Assembly: GCA_035236585.1 (NCBI GenBank)
Contig: CP141138.1
Coordinates: 28,717,437-28,781,436, forward strand
Direction: 5' to 3'
DNA length: 64,000 bases
From: Warburgia ugandensis
Lineage: Eukaryota; Streptophyta; Magnoliopsida; Canellales; Canellaceae
Shown: positions 12,301 to 23,428 of the stretch, piece by piece
Layout: every line of letters starts with the position of its first letter
Position numbering within the stretch: position 1 is the stretch's first letter
Notes under the pieces: model-generated
Database searches by the model: none
What the model saw: the letters and a program-made list of their open reading frames with translations, nothing else
What the model was told of the DNA's origin: nothing
Made by a program: the position numbers and the translations under genes

Positions 12301-15174
12301 CCATTCTATCACAATTTATATCATCATAATAATTAAGCATAGTAATTGAGGATGCCATAGCACAATTTCAATAAGTACTTGAAATTCATATCACCCATTC
12401 AACCAAATGTGATAATCTATTTATTATAAGCATTTATTGTGTTAATTTCATGCAAACAGATCAACAAGAATTCAAAGACAAAGAAAGGTTTAGGATCCTT
12501 ACCTGTGCTCAAGGTACAACTCAAAGTTCAACTGCCAACATTGTTCACACTGCACTCACCCCTCTGCGATGAATACAAGTTCTAAGTAAATTTTAGAATT
12601 CAATGCAATTTGCTAGAATCACTTCTAGCTCTCTATTCATAATGTCATTTATCTAACCTCATATATCTAGATTGACGACTTGTACAGCAATTGATCACTA
12701 TCTAATTAGATCAGCACCATTGGTCTTAAATCAATATTTTAGATCGAGTGCGTATCTCCAGAAGTTTCAATCTCCAACATTTTAGGTAAGTTATTCCACA
12801 ATTCATTGCTTTTAACCATAATTCATGGTCTGATCTCCTTTCTTGACCTTCGATCATCACTAATCAAGTATTAGACGGTCAGATAGGATCTCCCATCAAT
12901 TTGTCCATAATTGGTTTGTCATTTTAGTCATAATTCCTTATTGATGGGTAATTAGAGTTACATTTTACCCAGATCTACCTTCCGATCATACTTTTAACGG
13001 TCGGATGTTAAGATCTTAGTTTTTCCCGATGCACTAACAAGTTTTTTATCATAATTTCAAGGCCCAATTGATTCCTGATCGATGATCCGTCTTTGCGGAT
13101 GAAGAGATTAGGTGTGAATTGTCTAGATCACAAATTTTTTTATTTTTTACATTTTTTTGGGGTTGCCAAAAAATGTCGTCGTTGCTGGAGAAGGTAACCG
13201 GATTCCAATTGCTGCTGGTGACATAGACAATAATTTTTTTGTAAAATTTTTACATAGGAATTCTCAAAATTGCCTGAATTTTTGTTTTCTAATGTTTTCC
13301 CCTTCCAATTTCTACTAAAACTTCTATTTTTGGCCAAATTTTCCAATGGTTTTTAAAATCACCATTTTAACTATTTTTTAAAATTTTTAGAGTCATTACT
13401 TGACAAATTTTCATGAAATCAAAGGCATTTTACTCCTAATCACTTAAGGGACACAATGAACTATTCTGATCATTAATCAAACACCATCCTATTGATTGTA
13501 TTTTTCAAACCCCTCGGTTTTCTCTTTGTTTTTTCACCATTCTTATCACTGAAAAATGGTGACAATAACAACAAATGGTGATTAGGAATGACCAGAAGGG
13601 AAAAAGGAAAAGAAGTGAATAGCAACGAGGAGGACTTACCCGATCTTTATTTGTGTAAGATGTCACCTATGGAGTTTGTTGAGTTATTTGTAGCTTGCCA
13701 AAGAGATTGGAGGGAGAGAGAACAAGAGATGGTAAGAGGTGTAAGGGTGAGGAGCTTGGTCGAGAGAGAGGTGACTAGAGAGGGTGATGATCCATGCAGG
13801 GAGCTTGATAGGAAGAGGGAAAAACTAAGAGATGGGGAAAAGTAGACGGCAAGGACTTTTCCCCCATCTCTAACACATTGAAGCAGAGCTCCACGCCATG
13901 AGTTCAACTCCTGCATGTAGAGCCATTTCCACGTGACTCTCCGGATCCTGCTCACTAGAAGGGGTGCCATTATCAATTTGGACCACCTTCACATCAATGG
14001 TAAAACCCTTTGATCTTTGGTTCCTGATCTCCATTTCACATGTTCTTAGTGTCATTGAAAAGCTCTCATCGAGCATAGTCTAATGAACGACCTTTCATCA
14101 TCAATTTTCAATGTTTTTTATTTTACTTTTTTAATTACTTATATTTTCATAAAATTTTCACTGGTTGTCTTGTTTCACCATATTTGGGAAGATTAACATG
14201 CCAATTCACATTTTATTCTACTCTTTAGGACATGGGTGTGACAACTGTGATGACCCAGGTTTTTATAACACTTTTTTTTTTTAATTCAAAAGACATTGAC
14301 TTAGCAAGCTAGATCTCTAATAAAATCATTTTTAAAGAGTAAACAACAACGAAAGAATCTTTTCTTTAAAATTCACTTTGGAAAACCCCTGAGTGTCATT
14401 TTTCTTTCTAAAAAACAGGGATTCTCGATGAAATGAGCGCTCATTTCTACTAAAAATTCGACAAATTTTTCTCACTTTTTCGGACATATGACATTTATTG
14501 CATATCATTGCAAAGCACCTGATAAACATTCATTGAGATTTTGCAACATAAATGGAGACTCTGTCTCCTTTTCACACATCTAACAAAAAAAAAAATTATA
14601 TCAATATAGCACACCCAAAACCTCCACAGCATAGCCTAGTCATATAAGTATTCTAATTTCCCATTATTTCATATAATGTAGTCTCTTTCTCATCAAATAC
14701 CACAAATTTAATTTAAAAGCTAATTCTTACTTGTCCTTTTTCCAAAGTTCCTATTGGCACGCCCTATCAGTAGACAGCTCCTATTCCTTGGGAATCCTTT
14801 ATTCTGAAATAATATCAACCTGAGGCATTGTAAACCAAAGCAATGCCTCAGCAAGCAATCACTTGTGTAGTGGAATACGATGCAATTATATATAAACATT
14901 TTATAATTTACCATATAGATCAATGGTTCATGTTGCATCATGCATAACTTATGACATCCATGATACATAATACAAGAAAATCATAATCTGAACAAATCGA
15001 TATTAACCTGAGCATCGTGACATACAAGGCATGAAAATGCATGGATATACATCCATTAAAATAACAAAAGTCCGTGTCCACAGAACAATATAATGCATGT
15101 CATGATCTAGGAATGTCGTGCACAATCAAGCCCTATGAGTGCCTCGACTACACTCACGGCGATGGTAATGAGTA

Positions 15175-15430
15175 CTCATTCCAACCCTAGGTCCCTCACG
15201 TGCAGCCCACATCAATCTATTTCTCTATAGAAGCCTATTAGCCAAAACTATTGGCCTACCCTCAAATCTGTACAAGACTCGGCTTACCCCGCTTCACCAG
15301 ATACAATCTGACCATGGGTCCTTCATGTGCATCTCGCATTAGTCTATTTCCTGACTGAAGCCTGTTAGCCCAAAACTACCAACTCGTCCTCAAATCGGTA
15401 AAGACCCGGCTTACCCCACTTCACCCAATG
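15175..15430. repeat. Two-copy tandem duplication in LTR 2
   Basis: Two ~125-bp copies are seen, each running from 'ggtccctcacgtgca' or 'ggtccttcatgtgca' through 'agtctatttc...gaagcctattagcc' and 'cctcaaatc' to 'cggcttaccccgcttcacc'. Copies are about 80 percent alike by eye. Confidence 0.7.
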
Positions 15431-16904
15431 GTCTCAATCAAGGTCCATGATAAGGTGTAATCCATCATATATCAAAACATGGATAATCATGTAATCAAAT
15501 GTCATGATATCAAACATGAAGTACTAAACGCATTTCAATAAATCACAATAGCGCATGAAATACATGCCTCAAAATTTTCAAATAATAAGTCATGAACAAA
15601 CAAATGAACTGAAGCATCATAATATAAAATATGTGCTTCTAGTTTAAACATGATTCAATTTTAACATACACATTCATCTTATATTTCGCATAACTGAAAA
15701 TAATTGTTTTAGTACTTGAAATTCATATACAAATACATATATATAGCAAAATTCTTAGCAATCTTAATTCCACCTACCTCAATGGAGATTTTTAGGTTCT
15801 TTGACACAAATAATCTATTTAGTTTGCATACGCACTCCCAATCAGTCATACATCTACAACAATACAAACTCATATTCAGTTATACAATTCCAAGACTTCT
15901 CTTAGCTTTTCCAGTATGAAAGCTCCATCTAAGTTAGTCCCTATCACTAGTCATCACAAGGCAAAGTGACACTGCTTATTTTTACGCTTAGGGCATTTCA
16001 TTAGCTATTGTTGATAGCTAATTGAATGACAACTAGTTACTAGATTTCCAATCCACACCATTTGCCTTGGATTAGCTATCCACCATTCATCTGAAGTAAC
16101 TATAAGTTGTTTTTATTGTTCAGTGGTCTCATCTTGAATTTTTCCAAGTATCTTAACTTATTAAAGGTTAGGTTACACCATGGTAGCATCTGATCACCAA
16201 TCAGAAGTGTTAGGTCCTTATTACTTTGATGTCCCATCGGACGGTTTAGATTTCTTGACCAATTTCAGTCCAGATTATTCAATTTGTGCCATGTACTAGC
16301 AAGTCAATACTCTATAACTCATCTGTGGTGTATGATCAAGTGGTGTATGATCATCGATCAGACTTCAAGAAGTTACATGCAAACAGTACCTAATCAGATG
16401 GCTGAGATTGTCCGATCAGTCTTTAGCTCAAATCGACAATCTCAGTTGATTTCAAGCTTTATCAAGTACTCGCTTACCTAATCCTAGGTTTAGATCAGAG
16501 AATGAACAACTAGATCATCCATAAACTTAGATCTAGATTAAAAATGCAGGGATTTTACAAAATGCATCAAATCACAAGTTGGGTTTTGTAGATCTTACCC
16601 TTTAAATGCATTTTCGTGCTATTCCTCTTTAGAATGAGCTGGATCGACTCCAATTTGTTAGAAAAATCCTCCGACCTAGGCATGCAACGATCTCCCCTTC
16701 AATCCAGCATCCAACTTATCTCAGATTTCCCCTTGAACTTAGGGGTTTTGGTTGCCTCTCTAAGCTAAATAGAATGACCGGCTCATATCGACGATCCAAG
16801 CCATCGTCTTCTCCTATGACTCTGAAGACTCTAACGACCCTTCACTACGTTGTTTCCTCTTCTTCTTCAATGGGGGGGTTTTCCAACATGCAAATCTTGG
16901 CCTC

Positions 16905-16985
16905 GGCTCTCTTCTCCCCTTCTCTTCCCTCTCTCCTCTTTCCTTCTTCCCTTCTCTTCTCCCCCTCCAGTCTTCCTCATCGAGT
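16905..16985. repeat. Polypyrimidine tract in LTR 2
   Basis: Almost pure C/T on the plus strand, purine-rich when read in the LTR's direction. Comparable tracts occur at the same end of the LTR at 45.4-48.3 kb (47,936-48,030), so it is a shared LTR feature. It generates spurious Ser/Pro/Phe-rich open frames. Confidence 0.7.
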
Positions 16986-17125
16986 TTCCTTCCTCTTCTT
17001 TTTTTTTCTATTTGGGTTGAGGAAGAATATACCCGATGTCTGTTAGGCTCACTTAAGGGAGGGGGGTGCCAGTATCAAATCTGGCCCCCCTTCGTTTAAG
17101 GCTTTTTTTTTCCTGGGTTGTTACA

Positions 17126-17142
17126 TTCTTCCCCCCTTATAG
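17126..17142 (-). other. Polypurine tract and end of internal region
   Basis: On the minus strand, AAGGGGGGAAGAA directly precedes the LTR start TGTAACAACCC. This is the plus-strand priming site expected for an LTR retrotransposon. The preceding GAGGACGAAATTCCTATA block is characteristic of the region just upstream of the 3' LTR in Del/Tekay-type elements. Confidence 0.7.
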
Positions 17143-17499
17143 GAATTTCGTCCTCAAAATTCTTTCCATGTTATTCTTCAAACATTCTAAAACTTCCCCA
17201 TATAACAAGATCTACAAATCATACTAAAAATTTCCCAAGTCAATTCAAACAACCATCCCATGCCACATCATCCTCTCATATAGCAACTTAGGTATATTCA
17301 TGTAATACCAATGTATATTTCAAACTATTCCAGATTCAAATAGCTCATAATATGGTTAGAATGCGTTATAACCACATATATGTGATTAGTATAAACCATA
17401 CTCTCATCCAAGAGCTAGTATAAGTAAATCACCAAATTAGTACAATCAAAGCATCTCAACTCATACATATGCAATTCTATGACAAGCCCATTCCAAATC

Positions 17500-17770
17500 A
17501 CATTAGCTCACCAATACGTAAAAGTATGCCAATCAATACCAGAGCATATTAGCTCATGAAAAAGCAATCTATGCTAAACAAAATCATAGCATACCAGCTC
17601 ACTGACAGGAAATCATATGCCATCAAGGTTAAAGCGCACCAGCTCACTAACAAGCAATCATATGCCATCAAGGTCAGAGTGCACTAGCTCACTAACAGGA
17701 AATCGTATGCCATCAAAGTCAAAGCATACCAGCTCACTAATAAGCAATCACCTGCCAATCAAAATCTAGT
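17500..17770. repeat. 45-bp tandem array
   Basis: Four to five copies of a 45-bp unit each contain 'agctcactaacaagcaatc' followed by 'atatgccatcaaggtcaaag'. The first and last copies are degenerate. Lies in the truncated 3' internal part of the nested element. Confidence 0.75.
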
Positions 17771-18059
17771 TAATAGCATGATCATACCGTGAGCATCTAG
17801 AAGCTTGTCAGTGCCTCTCACACTCGCCCTCATCGGCTACTCACAAGTATAAGTCATAAATCAAATGCAGATTATACATAAGAAAATAATCTTGCACAAA
17901 CACACATCTCTTCCATACCTCTCATTTGGTGAGAAACTAGGCTCATATACACAATATAAAAATAGTATTCATGTCACGCAATCTTGGAGAACTCAAAATC
18001 TAACGATAACAGTACATCAAACTAAGGAGACCATCAACCTTAGTCATCAATTTGGGCTA

Positions 18060-18640
18060 ATCCGAGTCCATCGCAATCTTAATAAACTGCCTCTCTATCA
18101 ATAGAGATATTGTAGCCAAGAAAGTCACCTTGTTTTATCATAATTTATACTCACATACATTTACCACAAAAATGAGTCTTTCATATACTCAGTAAAATGC
18201 ACAAGGGTTTCTTGTGCCCTTCCATGTCATGGAATATACAAAACATACTCATCTCAATAACATTTAGAAATTCAGCCTATCATATCCATACATACTGTCA
18301 GTATACTATTCCATCAATTGGTATTATCCCGAACTTGTAATAAGCATAACAAGTTCTAAAAATTGTCTTAAAGACATCTTAGTCTCAATTCTCAAATCAA
18401 TATCCCCAAATACCATGCACATCCCAAGCTAATCATACAAATCATCAATACTCGATAGAGAATATCAATTCTTCCCTATGATGCTATCAAACAATCAATA
18501 ATCTATGCATGGCAATAAGGATCTGTCTTTCTTCTCATAAATAGGATAAATGCACCCAATGAAGACCCACTAAGTCTGATAAACCCTCGTCAAATAACTA
18601 CTACAGCTGGAACCCTTCTAGCTCAGCTAGGGCCTTCCCC
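18060..18640 (-). pseudogene. Highly decayed RT of the Del/Tekay-like element
   Basis: The minus strand shows RT motifs in order through many stops: 'LAELEG' then LFDEGFIRLSGSSLGAFILFM (the start of the RT palm), weak traces of the central motifs, then KVTFLGYNIS near 18,120 (the 'KVSFLGHVVS' motif downstream of the catalytic site). YxDD cannot be identified. Too many stops and indels to have coded recently. Gag and protease of this element were not recognised between 18.6 and 21.6 kb. Confidence 0.5.
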
Positions 18641-20785
18641 TGAGGAACTTTAGAAAGAGACACTATGTCTTATGCCAAATCGATATCAATATGAAAAAAA
18701 TCAATCCCTTGTGTGTCAAATCTTGAAACCTCTTTGGGAAATATTATGAACCCTCCCACACCAGATGTGTGCTCAATCTTTGGCTACTCTCTATCATCCC
18801 CTATCACACTCACAAGGAGTACTTGGCATCTCAGGAAGCACTGCACTGCCTTCAAGGAAAAAATAACACAAACCTCAAAGATTCTCTTCCTACACAGAAA
18901 TGAGGTCATTGATTATCCAAATACACTAAAAAGTGATCTTTTCCTCATAATAAACAACTATCCCCCAATAAATAGAATATGTCCCAATGATAGTATCATG
19001 ATCAGTCAGATCAAGTACGATTAGCTTAATATCCATCCTCTCACTCATCATCAATGTCATAACATCCAACTCAAAGACTATCATATATACAAGTGTGTTC
19101 ATCAAGGTGCAATTACATAAAGTATGAAATGATTGAATCTTAGATCGAGGAGGATTCTAACATAGTTATCAGCACTCAAAAAATATCTTGCACCACCTAA
19201 TTCGAGGCCTATACTTGCCTTTAAGAAATGGAAAATTTTATCACTGATAATGTGGGCCATCTTTACCCTGTTCCTAATGTCAGTCTATCTGACTCATTGT
19301 CCATGGAATAGTCTCTAAAGGAATATTTTGACTCTCCATAGTAAAAACATTTACAAGATTGCCACTATGATTATGGCAAGTGATTCTATTACCACTACTG
19401 CGGTGATCTAAAAACTCTAAGACATAATTGTCTTGGTGTTTGTCCTTACAACTAGTACACCTCTCATACATATCCCAACACTGCTTAATTAAATGTCACT
19501 GACTCAATGGCCTCTGTAGCTGTATCAATGAAAGGTCTCTTTCCTTTACTGGGCTAATTCAAACTACCCATTTTGAGTTTCTACGATCAGCCTTGGTCCT
19601 AAGAGAATCCTTCTTTACATAGAGGTTATATCTGCAACCTTGCTACCAATGTAGAATGCGACACAATCACCTAATCCCTCAATACTGGTGTCAACATATC
19701 ACAATCTATCCATGGTCTCCTTCATGGTGAAGGAGTTAGGGCAAGTCTCTTCAACTGAGTATATTGGTTCAATACCGTTGACCCGTCTAATTCTTCTCTT
19801 TAAATGGCAAACTCTCTTAGTTTTTAAAAATACTAATTATCACAAGCCTTTCCAATGGCCTTTTAGATAAAGTCCCAGCGATAGAGGAACACATCTTCTC
19901 AATTAACCATCCTTAAACTCCTCATAATTATAATTTTAGTGTCCACACTTCCACTACTAGTTCACTTTCTTGAACTAATTAATTATTTCATGATCATATC
20001 AAGAATTCACAACTCAATATATTTCGCACCTAATAAAAATTATCCTTTATAATACTTCCTTAGTCATCAAAAACCACACTATCATCTCTATCAGTGTTGG
20101 GGGTAAATCAATTATAATTAATTTCATCTCACCTCATTTACTTCCAAGTTGATTCATCACAAAAATCATTTATATTTAATAATTATTTTTATAAATTAGT
20201 TATCATGCCCTCCGAGTAATATGCACTTGAAATCATAATTAAAACCCTCACAATAACTCATAAGCATTCTCTTTTGACTAATTCTAGCCATCAGTATTTA
20301 TTTATTTATTTTTTGCAAGAACTCATTAATTTTCATCTCGTAGTTCGAAAAATTCATCCATAAGAACACTAGAACCTTATTTCATCAAATTTTCAATGAT
20401 TTTCACCATACTATAATTTACTCATCAAATAAATCCACTTCCAAGTTTTGGTTAATACAATACTTCTCTAACTTTCTCGAGTTCTCATTAGTTGTAATCA
20501 TTCATGATCCTTCATCATTATTCTCATACTGCAGTTATTACCATAGATGTTAAGCCTTTTCAAAAGTTTATACACACTATCCAAGTTAGAGCTTGAACTT
20601 ATTCGCTAAATTTATGTATTCATGCTTCAATCCTCCACTTATTTGCTTTTCTTTCTTATCCCTTAGTAATCATCCTTATAAAATAATTATCATATCATCT
20701 AAGCATTATGCATCTCCAATTCATAACTCGAACTCTCAAGAATCATTTAAATAGGCATTTACTTCTTAATGATGACTAGCTGTCA
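18641..20785. other. Decayed internal region, no recognisable gene
   Basis: By position this should be gag-protease of the nested Del/Tekay-like element read on the minus strand. Only short open frames occur (longest 103 codons at 18,713-19,024 on the plus strand), and none shows family motifs. Confidence 0.4.
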
Positions 20786-20862
20786 GTATGTATGTATGTA
20801 TGTATGTATGTATGTATGTATGTATGTATGTATGTATGTATGTATGTATGTATGTATGTATG

Positions 20863-20892
<30 letters not shown>
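20786..20892. repeat. (GTAT)n microsatellite, ~27 units
   Basis: A perfect tetranucleotide run of about 107 bp with no interruptions, inside old retrotransposon sequence. Its purity implies recent expansion. Confidence 0.97.
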
Positions 20893-20893
<1 letters not shown>

Positions 20894-21597
20894 GGAATAA
20901 CTCATTTTCATTCCTTCGATCAATAATTCATTTACATAAGTAGATCAATTGTCACTGATTTTCCTAATACGAAATTTATCCATTGAATATATCTATAACA
21001 TATACTGACTAATGTTGTAATTCTCTTAATTTTTCCTGAATTCTCTTCCATTGTGATTATTCTCTGCCCTCTTTTCATTATAATCAAAATGTTATTGTGC
21101 AATAGTCACCATAATCCTCAAAGGTTTATATGCATTGTCAAAATTAAATCTTGGATCCTCTAAAGGTCGACGCATGTGAATAGGTCTATCTCTGATAAAG
21201 TTTTCCTTTAGATATACTAATTTTTCACTCTTATACCATTGTTTCACACTCTAAAAACTATACAAATTTCATAAGAGTACTCCTCTTACTTGTACTAGGA
21301 CTAAAAATCTATTGTCTCTTTAGAACTTGCCAACCCTCATGGGTTGCATCTATTGTTGTTGCTACCTCAGCTAACTGAGGTTTGCCTCATGTTGGCCATG
21401 AAGTTAGTCATCTGACTCTCCCTAGTCAGATGCCTCGGTAAAGGGGTTTGTGGTCCTCTAACTCGTCCTCTTAAGTGGCATCCTTCCCTTCATTACAAGA
21501 TCCTATTATGAGTTTACTCTCAAACTCATCAATCACAACATCTTACTTTTGGGACTACTTAAGACTTAATTTGACTGGCTATGAGCGGACTAAACTT

Positions 21598-21611
21598 GGG
21601 CTTTGATACCA
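21598..21611 (-). other. Primer-binding site remnant fused to target sequence
   Basis: The minus strand reads TGGTATCAAAGCCC, one mismatch from the initiator-Met tRNA PBS consensus TGGTATCAGAGCCC. Its TGGT overlaps the AATGGT of the host protease gene. No LTR lies before it. Confidence 0.6.
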
Positions 21612-21612
21612 T

Positions 21613-21997
21613 TCATATAGTTAATAATGGCTTTGGATGTCACAAAAAATGGACGTCCAAGGATGACCGGGATCTGACTACCAGGATCAGATATAGGCTG
21701 GGTGTCGAGTACAATAAAATCAATTGGGTGATAATACTAATCCACCTATATCATGACATCTTCAACCAAACCATAGGGTATCTTGGCAAATCTATTAGCT
21801 AATTACAGTATGGTAGTGGTTGGTTTTAACTCACCAAGTATCAGTTGCTCATAGATAGAGTATGGCAACATGTTAACAATAGCCCTTAGGTCTAGTAGTG
21901 CCCAATCTATAACATGGTCTCCAACAATGTAGGACATCGTAGGACACCCTGGGTCTTTAAACTTCAATGGGGTCTTATGCTGTATCAAAAAGCTCAC
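21613..21997 (-). pseudogene. Aspartic protease of the Athila-like element
   Basis: The minus frame 21,997-21,803 encodes PLKFKDPGCPTMSYIVGDH then ALLDLRAIVNMLPYSIYEQL. The family active site is D-L-G-A-S-V-N; here Gly is Arg and Ser is Ile, so the active-site loop is destroyed. After a stop the flap and C-terminal part continue as 'YHPIDFIVLDTQPISDPGSQ' and then IPVILGRPFFVTSKAIINY, including the LGRPF motif. The frame is then cut by the nested element. Retropepsin would process the Gag-Pol polyprotein. Confidence 0.75.
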
Positions 21998-22299
21998 CCC
22001 CTCGGTGATGAAAGCCTTTTTTTGGACATTTAGTTTTCCTTTTCTAGTGCAAAGCTCTTTATGAACTTGGCATAGGCGAGGACATCTTTTATTGCATTAA
22101 GCAATGGAATGTTGATTTGGACATGCTTAAAGACATCCATTAACTTGTTGAAGGTTATTGTCTTTCTAGCCTTGTTCAGTATCTAAGGAAATGGGGCTTT
22201 AGGCACATAAAGTGCCTCCACTATTGGTTCTACTGGGGTTGTCTATCTTTTCTCTTTTTCTTGTATTTTAGTTGCCTCCTTTTCCTCTTAATTTTCCTT

Positions 22300-22890
22300 A
22301 ATCTACCCTACCTTATTGTCAATCTAACGACCACTCCTAAGGGTAGTTATGGTTTTGACATGCTCATGAGGGTTAAGGTTTTGAGAACTTGACCCTATAT
22401 CAAATTGGCCCTTAGGGTTAGGGATGGCCTGACTATGGAACTAACCTTGTCCTTTATTATGTAGTTTAGCTGATAATTGCTAACCTGCATCTCTAGTTTA
22501 GCTATGGCTTGAGAGTTGGCAGTTTTTAATTGGTTCAAAGCCTCGTTAGTTTCTTGATGTTGTTTGATGAGTAGCTAAATATTATCCTCGACTAATGGCT
22601 ACTTTGGTTGTTGAGGATGTTGAAAACCAAGTGGCTATTAAGGAACTATAGCTCTAGGAGAAAAGTTTTGCGTGGGGGTTTCACAGATGGCCGCCCTAGT
22701 AGTTATTCTTTGACCACGAAAGTTTGGATGCGTAACCCATCCAAGATTGTAGGTCTTAAAATATGGGTTATTGCTAGGTTGTCGATATGCATTCAATGCG
22801 TTCGCTTGGTCCACAAGGTAGTCATCAAGTGCTCTATTTGATGGACAAGACTTGGTGATGTGGGCTAGCTAGAATAGAGAGCAAAAACCT
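22300..22890 (-). pseudogene. Gag-protease linker of the Athila-like element
   Basis: This joins gag to protease and should hold the Gag tail. A CCHC knuckle cannot be located with confidence because the frame is broken by stops, so I report it only as intervening element sequence. Confidence 0.45.
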
Positions 22891-22891
22891 C

Positions 22892-23428
22892 TTATCGTGG
22901 TTTAATAGATGTGGCAGCCATAAAAGATTGAAACATAATTTCAAGCTTGTCTACTCTCTCATCATACTTGTCCATTCTCTCTAGTATAGAGTTGAGTTTA
23001 TGATATATATCAGTATGCCCTCCTATCTTATAGATACCCCTTTTCATGGTGGGCTGGTTATTTCTCTCTCTTCTATTTGAATAATCCCAATACTGGGAAT
23101 TATCTATTAGTGTCAAAAAGCACTCTTAGGCTTCACTCTCGTCTTTTAACATGCGGGCCCCTCCAGTCACTACATTTACCATTTGTTTATTTTGAGGTGT
23201 AAATGCCTCATAGAAGCATTGAACATACTGCCATTTCTCAAATCTATGATGAGGGCATTTCTGCAACAGTTCATTCCACCATTCCCAACATTCATAATAT
23301 TGTTCATCATCCCTTTGTTGGAAATTGAAAATTTCAAGATGAAGGGCATTTGTTTTATGAACAATGAAGAACTTGTTCAAAAACTTCCTAGACAATTGGT
23401 CCAATGTATTAATCAAACCTACTTCCAA
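22892..23428 (-). pseudogene. Gag of the Athila-like element
   Basis: The frame 23,428-23,126 (100 codons) contains the retrotransposon Gag core: LDQLSRKFLNKFFIVHKTNA, FNFQQRDDEQYYECWEWWN, LLQKCPHHRFEKWQYVQCFY and then EAFTPQNKQMVN. This order is diagnostic of Athila/Tat-type Gag. After a stop, 23,116-22,892 continues with TLIDNSQYWDYSNRRE, a 'MKRGIYKI' block and a charged helical stretch (LERMDKYDERVDKLEIMFQS) that may form a coiled coil. Gag would form the virus-like particle. At least one in-frame stop separates the halves. Confidence 0.8.

Larger units (their letters stand above)
10817..14243 (-). repeat. Del/Tekay-like LTR 1 (~3.4 kb)
   Basis: As a minus-strand LTR it begins TGTCACACCCATG (at 14,243) and ends GGGGTCGCTACA (at 10,817), with TG...CA ends. 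It contains a perfect short inverted repeat GGAGACTCAGTCTCC at about 11,125, an (AC)n run and a tandem array at 11.8-12.3 kb. A purine-rich segment lies at 13.6-13.85 kb. The open frames at 13.6-14.1 kb are products of biased composition, not genes. Confidence 0.55.
14246..17125 (-). repeat. Del/Tekay-like LTR 2 (~2.9 kb)
   Basis: On the minus strand it starts TGTAACAACCCAGG at 17,125, right after the polypurine tract, and ends CCTGGGTCATCACA at 14,246. That supports its identity as the 3' LTR of the internal region to its right. It shares the R-like segment with LTR 1 (GGAGACTCTGTCTCC at about 14,553; 'gacatatgacatttattgc' block) but differs elsewhere. Two bases separate it from LTR 1. Confidence 0.6.
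10817..21608 (-). mobile_element. Nested Del/Tekay-like Ty3/gypsy insertion lacking its 5' LTR
   Basis: Inserted in the protease region of the Athila-like element. On the minus strand it begins directly with a primer-binding-site remnant (TATCAAAGCCC of TGGTATCAAAGCCC, resembling the initiator-Met tRNA PBS) and continues through a decayed internal region with RT remnants. It ends in a polypurine tract at 17,142-17,126 and two LTRs in a row (17,125-14,246 and 14,243-10,817). RNase H, integrase and chromodomain are not visible: only ~0.9 kb separates RT from the polypurine tract. Whether one or two original insertions are involved is unclear, because the two LTRs are related but not the same. 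Confidence 0.6.

Noticed and set aside
13588..14076. Overlapping frames of 68-109 codons on both strands
   Set aside because: They sit inside LTR 1; charged or low-complexity products of purine-rich sequence.
16774..17046. 90-codon Ser/Pro/Phe-rich open frame
   Set aside because: It lies in the polypyrimidine tract of an LTR, where a lack of stops is expected from composition.
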